A stretch of 64,000 nt of DNA. It comes from Haloarchaeobius iranensis (GTDB lineage Archaea; Halobacteriota; Halobacteria; Halobacteriales; Natrialbaceae). Each line of letters begins with the position of its first letter. The stretch's first letter is position 1. This document shows positions 17,280 to 25,770 of this stretch, in pieces. The notes below the pieces were generated by a model. It searched no databases. It was not told the origin of the DNA and saw only the letters and a list, made by a program, of their open reading frames with translations. Made by a program: the position numbers and the translations under genes. Location: positions 1-64,000 of the forward strand of contig NZ_FNIA01000004.1 of NCBI RefSeq assembly GCF_900103505.1. The letters run 5' to 3'.

Positions 17280-17819
17280 TCACCCCTCCACGTGGATGGT
17301 GCTGTGCATACTCCGGTGGCCGTTGCCACAGAACTCGTTGCAGACGACGTGGTACGTGCTGGGCTCGTCGAACTCCATCTCGACGACCCACTCGTAGTCC
17401 GGCAGTATCTGCAGCGACATCTGCTGGCTCAGGTTCTCCTCGTTGCGCACCGAGAAGCCGTGCTGGACGTCGTAGGAGCCCAGGTGGAACCGGTACGTCT
17501 CACCAGCCTCCAGCACGACCGGCAGCCCGTCCCAGCCCCACTGGAGCGCACCGACGTAGACGTCCTCGTCGGCGGGGACGAGCCCGCGCTCGGTGTCTTC
17601 CGCCCGGTCTTTGAAGTCGGCGACCTTCGTCTGGAACTCGTCGGGCGTGATGCTGTAGGTCTGGCCGACGTTGTTCTGGTCGCCGAACTCCGTCCAGCCG
17701 ATCATCCAGCCGAACAGGGAGAGGGCCCAGCCGGCCGAGAGCGCGATCCACAGCGTCTCGCGTCGGTTGACGGCCTCGTCCCACCAGTTCCCCTCCGGTT
17801 CGTCGAGTGGTGAATCCAT
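17280..17819 (-). CDS. CuA-binding subunit II of the heme-copper complex
   Basis: 179 residues: one N-terminal membrane anchor (about 22-42) and an extracellular cupredoxin domain. All CuA ligands are in place: His120 (DVQHGFSV), Cys160, Glu162 carbonyl, Cys164, His168 and Met171 (VVCNEFCGNGHRSM). It takes electrons from a soluble donor such as a blue copper protein and passes them to subunit I. Presence of CuA separates this complex from cNOR and qNOR types. It lies between the small subunit and subunit I in one operon. Confidence 0.9.
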   Translation of the reverse strand: MDSPLDEPEGNWWDEAVNRRETLWIALSAGWALSLFGWMIGWTEFGDQNNVGQTYSITPDEFQTKVADFKDRAEDTERGLVPADEDVYVGALQWGWDGLPVVLEAGETYRFHLGSYDVQHGFSVRNEENLSQQMSLQILPDYEWVVEMEFDEPSTYHVVCNEFCGNGHRSMHSTIHVEG

Positions 17820-17825
17820 CCGTGG

Positions 17826-17981
17826 TCACCCCATGGGGACGCTGAAGATGTCGATCAGTCCCCAGACGATGTACGAGAGCACCCAGTAGACGATTGCCGC
17901 GAGCGCGAGCAACCAGATGCTGTCGAGAAGTCGCTGGGGCCACGGTACGTCCTTGGCGGTCGAGTCCGGGTCCGTCGCCAT
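17826..17981 (-). CDS. Small single-helix subunit of the heme-copper complex
   Basis: 51 residues with one membrane helix (about 19-43, LALAAIVYWVLSYIVWGL). It is the first gene of the oxidase operon, 6 bp before subunit II. Small one-helix subunits are common in B-type oxidases and related NO reductases. ATG 17981 is chosen. An upstream in-frame ATG at 18068 would add 29 residues across the promoter region. Confidence 0.65.
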   Translation of the reverse strand: MATDPDSTAKDVPWPQRLLDSIWLLALAAIVYWVLSYIVWGLIDIFSVPMG

Positions 17982-18119
17982 GGGGGATAGTCGGTCGAAA
18001 TCGCCCGAGTAGCTGTTCCCGAACGTATTCGTCGACCCTGTCACGGGCTGGGAATCCGCCGCACGCACACTCGACGCGTTCCCGAATCATTTAGGACACC
18101 CGGCGTACAAATCCGGGGC

Positions 18120-18407
18120 ATGACCGAGGAGATACCGGATGAAGTCGCCGCGCTCGTCGACAAGATGGCCTCGGAGTACGTCCAGTCCGAGTACGAGATC
18201 GCCGAGGCTCTCGCGGCCGCGGAGGGCCCACTGACACTCGACGAACTCGTCGAAGAGACGGGGTACACCGAACGAACCGTGGAGAAACGAACGGGCACCC
18301 TCGAGGACCGGCTCGGCGGCGAGCCGCTGTTCCAGCGCGACGAGGACGACAACCCGATGCTCCACCCCGTGCTGGCACGCGCCATCCGCGACGACACGGA
18401 CGAGTAA
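18120..18407 (+). CDS. Helix-turn-helix regulator
   Basis: 95 residues forming one winged-helix-like domain: EGPLTLDELVEETGYTERTV as turn and recognition helix, then TGTLEDRLGGEPLFQRDEDD as wing. No effector domain or metal site. It is divergent from the heme-copper operon (138-bp gap) and precedes the tubulin cluster by 106 bp, so it could control either. The divergent position favours the oxidase operon. Confidence 0.65.
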   Translation: MTEEIPDEVAALVDKMASEYVQSEYEIAEALAAAEGPLTLDELVEETGYTERTVEKRTGTLEDRLGGEPLFQRDEDDNPMLHPVLARAIRDDTDE

Positions 18408-18457
18408 CGCCACACAGCGAGGCCAGCCCGACGGCCACAGCGGCCGCGCTATCGCTC

Positions 18458-18479
18458 GTCGCCGCGGGAGGGCGGCGAC
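18458..18479 (+). terminator. Hairpin with following T-tract
   Basis: A perfect 8-bp stem GTCGCCGC/GCGGCGAC with a 6-nt loop lies 50 bp after the regulator stop and is followed by ACAAACGTTTTC. It may end the regulator transcript or shape the leader of the next gene. Archaeal termination relies mainly on the T-tract, so this is tentative. Confidence 0.35.
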
Positions 18480-18513
18480 AAACGTTTTCATGCAACCCGT
18501 CTGATGTGTGGGT

Positions 18514-20394
18514 ATGCAAGACGGACAGCTGTTGCCGTTCGCCGGGTGGGGGCTCGCCGGACTCCCCGTGGTGGGGACGTTCCTGCAGGCAGCGTTCGCG
18601 CTCGCCGGCGTGGAGGCGCGCACACTCCCGGTCGTCGGTGGCGTCGTCGACGCGTTCATCTCGCTGCAGGTGTTCAAAGAGGCGGCCATCCAGTTCAAGG
18701 CGAGCACGGCGGTCGTGCTGGTCCTCTTCGTGCTCATCGCCGCCGCGTGGGTGGGACAGGGTGTCGCCATGGGCTTGCTGCGGAACCGCGACGTGACCTT
18801 CGCCTGCGCCGGGCTCGTCTCCGTGCTCTTTCTCGTTCTCTTCTTCGGGGTCTACTCGTCGCTGTTCGGCAGCGGCATCGGCGTCGCACAGCTCGCGCTG
18901 TTCTTCGCCGTCCCGTTCGTCGCCAGTGCGGGCGCGCTGGGCGGTGCCTGGCTCCGCGACTGGACGGTCGACCTCGAGTCGGCGGCGGCCGAGGACCTCG
19001 CCGAAGCGGCGGACCTCGTCGACCGGAAGCGAGAGACGTTCGAGTCCGAGTACCGCCGGACGATGGGCGACGAGACCCTCGACGCCCTCGCGGACCTCGC
19101 CCCGAACGCCGTCAGCGAGGCCCGGGCCGCTGTGGACCGCGAGCGCGAGGCCTACGACGAACTCGCATCGAAAGTTGAGAGCGTGCGGTCGTCCGTCACG
19201 GACGCCAGCGAGGGGCGGCGGCGGGCCGCGGAGCTGCTCGACAGCGCGAAGCGACGCGACCCGGAGGGCGCGGTCGACCGCGTCCAGGCCGACCTCGCCG
19301 ACGGCGTCGACGCGGCGGTCGAACGCGGCGACGTGGACCTGACGGTGCGCTCGCGCTACGGCCGGACCTACGAGGTCGTCAACCTCCGGAGCACGTTCCG
19401 CGAGGTCAGGCTCCCGCCGAGCAACGAGCCGACCCACGTCGGGGAGGTCGACCGGACCGTCCGGCGGCTGCTCGACCGCGACGACGTCGACCTCGCGACG
19501 GTCGCCGATGTCCTCGACGAGATACGGGTCCACCAGGAGCGCATCGAGCGCCACGTCGCCGACACCGAGGAGTCCTTCGACGAGGCTCACGATGCCGCGG
19601 AAGGCGATGTCGAGCGGGCCCGCGACGAGCTGGAACGGCTCGAGGGCGCGGTTCGCGAGCGCGTCGAGTCGAAGCTGGTCGAGGGGCACGACCCGGGCGT
19701 CGATAGCGTCCACAGCGTCGAGACACAGCTCCGCGAGGCTCGCGAAGCGCTCCACGACTGTCGCTTCGACGAGGCAGAGCGGCTCGTCGAAGACGCGCGG
19801 CGCACCGCCGACGGCCTGCTGACCACGGTGCAGTTCTTCGGCAGCCTCGCGGGTGCGCTCGACCACGGACAGGACCGCGTGAGCCTCCCCGGCGAGGTCG
19901 ACCCCGAGTTCGCCCGCGACCTCGCGCCGGCCTTCGAGAGCGAGTACGGCGTCGAGTACCGCGTCGCGGACGGCCACATCAGCGTCAGCAACCGCGGCGA
20001 CCCGGCCTCAGTGGAGTCGACGAGGGACCGGGACCGTTCGACGGGCCGTTCGTCGTCCGCCGCCGGCAGTGCCAGCGGCGGCCGTGAGGAGTACGTCGAC
20101 CCGGAGGAGGTCGTGGACGAGGTGTTGCTCCTGTTCGACGAGCTGTCGGCCGTCGCCGAGGCCGGGTCCGACACCGTCCACCTGGAGACCGGCGACCTCC
20201 CCGACTACGCGGTCCAGTCCGAGGCGCTGGCGGCCATCGAACGGTTCTCCAGCCGACAGAACGACCTCGTGGAGTCGTTCGACGTGCCGGCTGGTGCGCC
20301 GCCCGGCATCGTGGACGTTCGCTTCACCGACCGAACCGACGCCCCCGACGCGCTGGATACGCTCTACGACCGCTTCAAGGAGCAGTACGTGTAG
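18514..20394 (+). CDS. Polytopic membrane protein with long cytoplasmic coiled coil (tubulin cluster)
   Basis: 626 residues. The N-terminal part is hydrophobic: an amphipathic stretch at 8-32, then membrane helices at about 65-88, 95-115 and 121-146. It is followed by about 350 residues of charged helix with coiled-coil character (about 150-500; e.g. RARDELERLEGAVRERVESK), a Ser/Gly/Arg linker (about 505-530) and a small C-terminal domain. No catalytic motif is seen. I do not recognise the family. Domain layout is shared with the protein at 26873, suggesting related scaffold roles. It is the first gene of the 27-kb locus and probably a separate transcript, since a strong hairpin follows it. 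Confidence 0.75.
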   Translation: MQDGQLLPFAGWGLAGLPVVGTFLQAAFALAGVEARTLPVVGGVVDAFISLQVFKEAAIQFKASTAVVLVLFVLIAAAWVGQGVAMGLLRNRDVTFACAGLVSVLFLVLFFGVYSSLFGSGIGVAQLALFFAVPFVASAGALGGAWLRDWTVDLESAAAEDLAEAADLVDRKRETFESEYRRTMGDETLDALADLAPNAVSEARAAVDREREAYDELASKVESVRSSVTDASEGRRRAAELLDSAKRRDPEGAVDRVQADLADGVDAAVERGDVDLTVRSRYGRTYEVVNLRSTFREVRLPPSNEPTHVGEVDRTVRRLLDRDDVDLATVADVLDEIRVHQERIERHVADTEESFDEAHDAAEGDVERARDELERLEGAVRERVESKLVEGHDPGVDSVHSVETQLREAREALHDCRFDEAERLVEDARRTADGLLTTVQFFGSLAGALDHGQDRVSLPGEVDPEFARDLAPAFESEYGVEYRVADGHISVSNRGDPASVESTRDRDRSTGRSSSAAGSASGGREEYVDPEEVVDEVLLLFDELSAVAEAGSDTVHLETGDLPDYAVQSEALAAIERFSSRQNDLVESFDVPAGAPPGIVDVRFTDRTDAPDALDTLYDRFKEQYV

Positions 20395-20419
20395 GCGGGG
20401 ACGGAAGTCTCGGCTCCCG

Positions 20420-20453
20420 GTACGAGTGCCCCCAGCACATCGGGGGCGCGTAC
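20420..20453 (+). terminator. Strong stem-loop between coiled-coil gene and first tubulin
   Basis: GCCCCC/GGGGGC stem with 8-nt loop, extended by outer GTAC/GTAC pairing, starts 26 bp after the stop codon at 20394. The rest of the 230-bp gap up to 20624 has only a weak TATA-like CATATCTC (20579-20587). The stem-loop may be an RNA 3' end or a processing signal. Confidence 0.35.
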
Positions 20454-20624
20454 TACTCCACTCTCCCGTGGTATCCGCCATCCTCCCGAGGGTCCGTGAC
20501 TCCGCGCAATGGGGGTCCCTTCCGGCGCCGATCACGAACCGTCTCGGTCGGGGTCGTTCTCTCGGCGGGCCAGTACGTTCATATCTCAGGCTACACCACT
20601 TCCCCACAGTGACCGTCGGCTATC

Positions 20625-22232
20625 ATGTCTGAAACATGTAAAATATGTGTCTCGCCGCGTGGGGAGTGGGACCACGACACGCTGGAGAGCCACATCGCAC
20701 ACGAACATCGAGACGAACCGAAGTCGGTCGAGCAGGTGTATCCTGACCTCTACGAACCGATCTTCGTCGAGGAACGGTACTGGGAGGACGAGGTCGAGGA
20801 GCCGGACGACGAACCGTTCCCGGGCGGCGGCAACGGCAACGGGGCGACCGCCAACGGGGAGACCGATTTCGGGCTCTCCTCGGTCGGGAAGAAGTGGTAC
20901 GTCATCGGCGTCGGTGGGGCCGGGAACCACATCGTCGACGCCATCCTGCTGCGCCGGAACACGCTCGCCGACGAGAACGAGGACCGGGTCCGTATCTGGC
21001 AGGGTGGGCTCGCGGGGGCGGGCGTGCTCAACACGAACGTCGCCGAGATCGAGGAGACGTACTACGCACAGGAGGAGAAGGGCTACAACCGCCACGACAT
21101 CGTGGCGAACTGCATCATCGGGCAGGGCGTCCACAACTACGCCGGGGCCGGCTATCGCTGGGACCACGGCCGGGACTTCGTGCTCGCGGACTTCGAGGAC
21201 GGCGGCAACCCGTTCCAGGAGCGCTGGGACATGAACCCGGTCGAGCTGCGCGACTCCCAGGCAGTCATGTTCGTCCACAGCGTGACGAAGGGGACCGGTT
21301 GTGGGTCGACCCCGGTCATCGCGGAGAAGCTCCGCGAGGCGGTGCTGGACGACGACAAGGTCGTCGGGAAACCGATATTCTCGTCGGTCGTCATCCCGAG
21401 CGAGTACGCCGACCGCTCCGGGCGGGCGATGGTCAACGGCGTCATCGGGATGGCCCGGACGGCGGCGAACGTCGACGCGATCATCCCGTTCGACAACCGC
21501 AAGCTGCGAGAGGCGACCCAGGACATCGAGCCGCGCATCCACGGCGTCGAGCGGTACAACCCGCCGGAGTTCGCCGACCTGAACAAGCCGCTGGTGGCGT
21601 TCCTGGAGGCGTTCACGATGTCCTCCATCCCGCAGGTGGTCGACCAGGACACCGACCTCTCCGTGCGCGGTGAGGTGTTCGACCCGGCGGACAGCTTCCG
21701 CCCGGTGCAGGACAAGTACCCGTTCGACCCGGACCGGGCGTACAACCCGGCGGTCGTGCTCGCGCCGGTGCTCGGGAAGATACACGCGAACTCGTTCGAC
21801 CGGTCGAAGCTCCAGATGCTCGCCCGGAAGGCGCTGTTCCAGAACAAGCTCGCCGACTTCGACCCGACGACGGCCTGGGGTGGGACGTTCCTCATCTACG
21901 GGCCCGAGGAGAAGATGTCCAAGGTCGCGCCGCTCATCAACGACGGCGTGCTGACCGAGGTGCTCGCCAGCCCGGACTTCCTCGACCGGGACACCGTCGC
22001 CGGCGTTGAGACGGTGGACATCCACACGCACCAGCTTGTGACGCCGTACCTCGACGACATCTACCTCTGGGGGACGCTCTGGAACCCCGAGATGCCGTCG
22101 CTGGAGGAGATGTACGAGCACGCGCTGACGATGAAGCAGGACGGCAACAGCCAGCTCTCGGCCGGCGTGCGCGAGGTGTGGGACCAGGTGGAACCGCTGT
22201 TCGACTGCCTCGGCCGGAAGAACATGCCCTGA
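20625..22232 (+). CDS. Tubulin/FtsZ-superfamily GTPase 1, with N-terminal zinc finger
   Basis: 535 residues. Residues 5-29 look like a C2H2 finger (CKIC, then HIAHEH), followed by an acidic/Gly-rich linker to about 85. GTPase elements are T1 VIGVGGAGNHIVDA (93-106), T2 VLNTNVAEIE (134-143), T4 tubulin signature TKGTGCGST (221-229) and a T6-like VDAIIPFDNRKL (283-294). The first signature Gly is Lys222. The C-terminal half is long (about 220 residues) and matches no canonical FtsZ tail. It belongs with tubulin-like families annotated in archaea and bacteria outside FtsZ1, FtsZ2 and CetZ. It should bind GTP and polymerise. The next gene starts 10 bp later. Confidence 0.85.
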   Translation: MSETCKICVSPRGEWDHDTLESHIAHEHRDEPKSVEQVYPDLYEPIFVEERYWEDEVEEPDDEPFPGGGNGNGATANGETDFGLSSVGKKWYVIGVGGAGNHIVDAILLRRNTLADENEDRVRIWQGGLAGAGVLNTNVAEIEETYYAQEEKGYNRHDIVANCIIGQGVHNYAGAGYRWDHGRDFVLADFEDGGNPFQERWDMNPVELRDSQAVMFVHSVTKGTGCGSTPVIAEKLREAVLDDDKVVGKPIFSSVVIPSEYADRSGRAMVNGVIGMARTAANVDAIIPFDNRKLREATQDIEPRIHGVERYNPPEFADLNKPLVAFLEAFTMSSIPQVVDQDTDLSVRGEVFDPADSFRPVQDKYPFDPDRAYNPAVVLAPVLGKIHANSFDRSKLQMLARKALFQNKLADFDPTTAWGGTFLIYGPEEKMSKVAPLINDGVLTEVLASPDFLDRDTVAGVETVDIHTHQLVTPYLDDIYLWGTLWNPEMPSLEEMYEHALTMKQDGNSQLSAGVREVWDQVEPLFDCLGRKNMP

Positions 22233-22241
22233 GGTGACCCG

Positions 22242-23834
22242 ATGGGTGCAGCAATCGCGGCCGACCTGACGCTACAGCAGGCCGCCCAGACCGGTCACTC
22301 GACGCTGGTCCTCGCAGCGGCAGCCGTCGGCGCGCTCGTCGTCGGCCTCGGTGCCGGTGCCCTGGGCACGCACCTGCTCGGCGGCTCCGACGGCTCCGGA
22401 GGTTCGAGCGCGGCCGTCGCACGGTTCGCCCAGCCGCTCTCGACCGAGCCGGACGCCGACGCCGTCCACGACGAACTGCAGACGCTGACGGCGGCGACCG
22501 ACACCATCCTGCGGGCGGCGAGCGACACGCCCGCCGTGGACCGCCGTGACTCCCGCTCGGACGCGCTGCAGTCGCTGGCGCGGGCGCTCTCGGGTGGCGA
22601 CCTCCACCTCACCGAACGGCCACCCGACACTGCGGGGGCTGGCACCGGCGGACAGGAGCGGGCCGGGGGCCTGGCGGTCGACGCCGTCGCCACCGAGCTG
22701 CGCTCTGTGTGGTCGCCGGGCTCCCGGGCCGCCCGGGACCTGCTCGACACGCTGTCGGACCCGAACGCGCGGCGCGGCGACGCCTACGACGCGCTCGACC
22801 GGGCCGTCGAGGACCTCGAGCGCGCCCACCGTGTGACGGAGGCGGCAGAGCGTGCCGGGAGCGTCCGAGGACCGGACCAGGCCCGGACGTTCGACGACAG
22901 GCTGCACGAGCTTGACGGGCCGCTGGCGTCGTCGCTCCGGCCGGTCTCCGCTCGGCTGGCCGACGCACTGACCGAACTCGACGCGGAGCGCTCCAGCCAG
23001 TCGGCCAACGCGACGGCCCTCGCCGACATCTGCGACCGGGCGGAGCGCGACACGACGGTCTCGCTCCGCGGCAGTGACACGGCTGCCCGTGGCGACGACC
23101 TCGTCGAACAGCTCGAACGCGGCGACCTGTCGTTCAGCACGGGCGAGACGGATGTCGCCGCCGTCGCGGCCACGGTCGAGTCACGGCAGTCGCCCGACAG
23201 CGCGGCGGCGGCCCGGCTGCTCGACGAACTGAAGTCGGCCGGAACGACCGACGAGGACAGCCTCCGGGCGGCGCTTCGGACCGCCACGGGGGCACTCGAC
23301 GAGCACGCCGCGACGAGACAGCTCGTCGCGGGCGTCGACCGGGAGTCGGTGACCGAGCTCGCGAACGCGGTGAAGCGTGACCTCGACCCGGGCGACCCCG
23401 TCGAATCGGCGTTGCTGGAGCGTGTCGCCGACCTGCAGGGCTCGCTCGACCGCGCAGGACAGTCGGACCTCGTCCGACCGTACGTCGTCAGGCACGAGCT
23501 CTCGTTCTACCGCGACACGCTGCTCCCGACGCTCGACTCGGCCCGCTCGGATGCGACGGCCGCGGAGACGCCGTCGGGGCTGGTGGCGCGGGTCGGCGAC
23601 CGCATCGAGGAGGTCGAGGAGTACTACGAGCTGCGCGACGACCACAACCACACCATCCCCAGGCACTTCGTCTCGGTGGCGCGGTCGCTCCACGACGAGG
23701 GCGAGCGGCTCTCGACGCGGGACCCCGAGCGCGCCAGGGGGACGCTGGCGGCGGCGCTCGAACTGCTCGATGCGACCGAGCAGCTGTACGAACGCAACCA
23801 GTTCTCCATCATGTTGCGTCGGCTCCGGGGGTAG
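22242..23834 (+). CDS. Membrane-anchored helical protein (tubulin cluster)
   Basis: 530 residues. A single membrane helix (about 21-46, Ala/Val/Gly-rich) is followed by a Gly/Ser linker and about 470 residues of acidic helix. No enzyme motif is visible. The tail from about 440 (RIEEVEEYYELRDD onward, with LAAALELLDATEQLYERNQF) looks like a TPR- or four-helix-bundle-type segment. It is probably a cytoplasm-facing scaffold for tubulin 1, with which it forms a two-gene transcript ending in a pyrimidine-rich tract. I do not recognise the family. Confidence 0.7.
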   Translation: MGAAIAADLTLQQAAQTGHSTLVLAAAAVGALVVGLGAGALGTHLLGGSDGSGGSSAAVARFAQPLSTEPDADAVHDELQTLTAATDTILRAASDTPAVDRRDSRSDALQSLARALSGGDLHLTERPPDTAGAGTGGQERAGGLAVDAVATELRSVWSPGSRAARDLLDTLSDPNARRGDAYDALDRAVEDLERAHRVTEAAERAGSVRGPDQARTFDDRLHELDGPLASSLRPVSARLADALTELDAERSSQSANATALADICDRAERDTTVSLRGSDTAARGDDLVEQLERGDLSFSTGETDVAAVAATVESRQSPDSAAAARLLDELKSAGTTDEDSLRAALRTATGALDEHAATRQLVAGVDRESVTELANAVKRDLDPGDPVESALLERVADLQGSLDRAGQSDLVRPYVVRHELSFYRDTLLPTLDSARSDATAAETPSGLVARVGDRIEEVEEYYELRDDHNHTIPRHFVSVARSLHDEGERLSTRDPERARGTLAAALELLDATEQLYERNQFSIMLRRLRG

Positions 23835-23870
23835 GACGGGCGTGCGTGACAGCGGGTGGACCGAAGAACT

Positions 23871-23890
23871 ATCTTTCTTCTTACAATTTT
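23871..23890 (+). terminator. T-rich terminator after the tubulin 1 unit
   Basis: ATCTTTCTTCTTACAATTTT lies about 35 bp after the stop at 23834. Pyrimidine/T-rich tracts of this sort are the usual archaeal transcription end signal. Confidence 0.5.
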
Positions 23891-23953
23891 CCGAAGCGTA
23901 GATTTCCTACAAAATACGAGTGACGTGAAACTATCCTTCGGTGGCCAGTACTG

Positions 23954-23960
23954 TTTTATT
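23954..23960 (+). promoter_or_regulatory. TATA box of the second tubulin operon
   Basis: TTTTATT ends 32 nt before ATG 23993, in an A/T-rich gap (23835-23992). Predicted start near 23985, giving a very short leader. It marks a new transcription unit that probably runs to 37083 through eight tightly packed genes. Confidence 0.55.
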
Positions 23961-23992
23961 CCAGATAGCGGAACAGATACTCGAGTGAATCA

Positions 23993-25501
23993 ATGACGTA
24001 TCTGTTCGTGGGGGCCGGACAGGCAGGGAGTGCTATCGTCGACGCCGTGTTCGAGTACACGTCCGACTCGACGCTCGGACTGTTCGGCGGCAACGACATC
24101 ACAGCGCTCGCCGAACCCATGGTGTTCAATTCGACAATTCGAGACCTGCAGAACCTCTCGAACGTGGCGGAGTCGGACCAGTTCGGCATCGCCGAACAGC
24201 ACGGTATCGTCGACGGGACCACCGCCGGGTTCGAGGAGCGTGTCACCGGCGGTTTCGGCCGCGACCCGAAGGAGGCCGACGAGGTGATGAGCGAACACGC
24301 GGACGAGGTCGTCGACCTCCTCCGTCGCCGGTTCGGCTCGCGGGACGGACTCGCGACCGACGGCGGCGGCCCCGGCTGGGACGAGGCGGACCGGACCGAC
24401 GACTACGACGACGGCTGGGCGGAGGAGCCGGCGGATACCCGCGGCGATGGCTGGGAGGAGGAGCCGGCCGACAGCCGCGACGACGGCTGGGGCGACGAGC
24501 CGGCCGACGAGTGGGCCGAGGACACCGGCGGTGGCTGGGAGGACGGCGAGGTCGACCGGGAGGTCGAGAACATCGAGGCCGAGATGAGCGGTGAGCCACG
24601 GGACGCCACGGAGAGCGAGGAGATACAGTTCGCGTTCGTCTGCCTCGGTCTCGGCGGCGGTACCGGTTGCGGCATCGCACCCCACATCGTCGACGCCATC
24701 GACGAGTACACGGACGGCCGGGCGAGCATCGTGGCGCTGGCCATCCTCCCGAACACGATGGGGCCGATGACGAGCGGCGGCGACGACGAGGACGGCGGTG
24801 CGGGCCGACAGGCCTGGAACGCCAGGTACGGACTCGACCGACTGGAGGACAAGGTCGACGGCATCGTGCTCGTCGACAACCAGCGCATCTCGTACCAGGC
24901 GGCGGCCGAGAGCCAGTTCGCGGAGTACAACGAGTACATCGCGGCGGGCATCTACGACCTCGTCGCCGGACCGGTCCTCTCGGGCATCGACCCGAGCGAC
25001 TACGCCGACATCGACACGCCCGACATCGACGTGCAGGACATCGTCACGTCGCTGTCGTTCGGCGTCGGGGGCAGCGACTCCAAGGCGGGCTACGCCGCGC
25101 TCGGGCGGGCGGCGACGATGACGCGCTCGCTCTCGGGCTATCTCGTCCCGTTCCTGGGGAAGAAGGCGATCGACAGCGCCGCTCTCGTCCGGCTCGCGAC
25201 GAGCAAGCAGTCCGTCTCGGACCTGGACACCGCCGACGCCCAGAAGGCGATCGGGCTCGTTCGTGCGCCGTCGGGCTATCTCGCCGGCGGGAGCAACCGC
25301 ATCGAGACCTCGACCATCCGCGAGTACCTCCAGGCACAGTGTGCGCTCCAGGAGGTGAACCTCGGCGTCGCGCTCAACGACCGCAACCTCGCGACGGTGA
25401 CGACGCTGCTGACCTACGAGCGCGAGGACATCTCCCGCATCGCGGAGATCGAGGAGAAGGCCGCGGAGTACGAGGAGCGAACCGAGGCGATGGTCCAGTG
25501 A
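23993..25501 (+). CDS. Tubulin/FtsZ-superfamily GTPase 2, with acidic Trp-repeat insert
   Basis: 502 residues. T1 is LFVGAGQAGSAIVDAV (4-19), a T2-like segment is VFNSTIRDLQ (44-53), the canonical signature is GLGGGTGCGIAP (219-230) and T6-like is VDGIVLVDNQRIS (288-300). Between T2 and T4 there is an unusual insertion (about 125-195), a low-complexity acidic run with seven Trp residues built on DDGWAEEPADTR-like units. The start at the very N-terminus leaves only three residues before the nucleotide-binding strand. The gene overlaps the next one by 4 bp. It is clearly diverged from tubulin 1 and tubulin 3, so the three are not recent duplicates. Confidence 0.85.
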   Translation: MTYLFVGAGQAGSAIVDAVFEYTSDSTLGLFGGNDITALAEPMVFNSTIRDLQNLSNVAESDQFGIAEQHGIVDGTTAGFEERVTGGFGRDPKEADEVMSEHADEVVDLLRRRFGSRDGLATDGGGPGWDEADRTDDYDDGWAEEPADTRGDGWEEEPADSRDDGWGDEPADEWAEDTGGGWEDGEVDREVENIEAEMSGEPRDATESEEIQFAFVCLGLGGGTGCGIAPHIVDAIDEYTDGRASIVALAILPNTMGPMTSGGDDEDGGAGRQAWNARYGLDRLEDKVDGIVLVDNQRISYQAAAESQFAEYNEYIAAGIYDLVAGPVLSGIDPSDYADIDTPDIDVQDIVTSLSFGVGGSDSKAGYAALGRAATMTRSLSGYLVPFLGKKAIDSAALVRLATSKQSVSDLDTADAQKAIGLVRAPSGYLAGGSNRIETSTIREYLQAQCALQEVNLGVALNDRNLATVTTLLTYEREDISRIAEIEEKAAEYEERTEAMVQ

Positions 25502-25770
25502 GGTCGCGTCGGTTCGCGGTCGTCGGGCTGGTGTTCGCGTGTCTGCTGACCCTCGCGGGGGTCGGAGGGACGGCCGCCGCGCAGGACGACGCGAGCGTCG
25601 CCGACGCCATCGACCGCACCGAACGCGTCGCCGAACTGGAGTCCCTCGCCGAGCAGTCGCTGCTCCAGTACCTCGGCGGTGGCGGCATCGGGCTCGGCCT
25701 CGGTATCGTCCTCGGCAGCGTGGTGGTGTACCGGATACAGAAGTCGCGGATCGACGAGACCTACGAATGA
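25498..25770 (+). CDS. Small signal-peptide membrane protein
   Basis: 90 residues from GTG 25498, which overlaps the stop of tubulin 2. A signal-like hydrophobic N-terminus (about 5-27, ending TAAAQDD), a short extracellular acidic stretch (about 28-56) and a C-terminal membrane helix (about 58-78, GGGGIGLGLGIVLGSVVVY) with a basic cytoplasmic end. Unknown family. It could be a membrane tether for the tubulin. The GTG start is inferred from the overlap and the good signal peptide. Confidence 0.65.
   Translation: MRSRRFAVVGLVFACLLTLAGVGGTAAAQDDASVADAIDRTERVAELESLAEQSLLQYLGGGGIGLGLGIVLGSVVVYRIQKSRIDETYE

Noticed and set aside
23993-25501. Canonical FtsZ or CetZ identity for the tubulin genes
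   Set aside because: Large N-terminal or internal insertions, non-FtsZ C-termini and the membrane-protein neighbourhood differ from haloarchaeal FtsZ1, FtsZ2 and CetZ.
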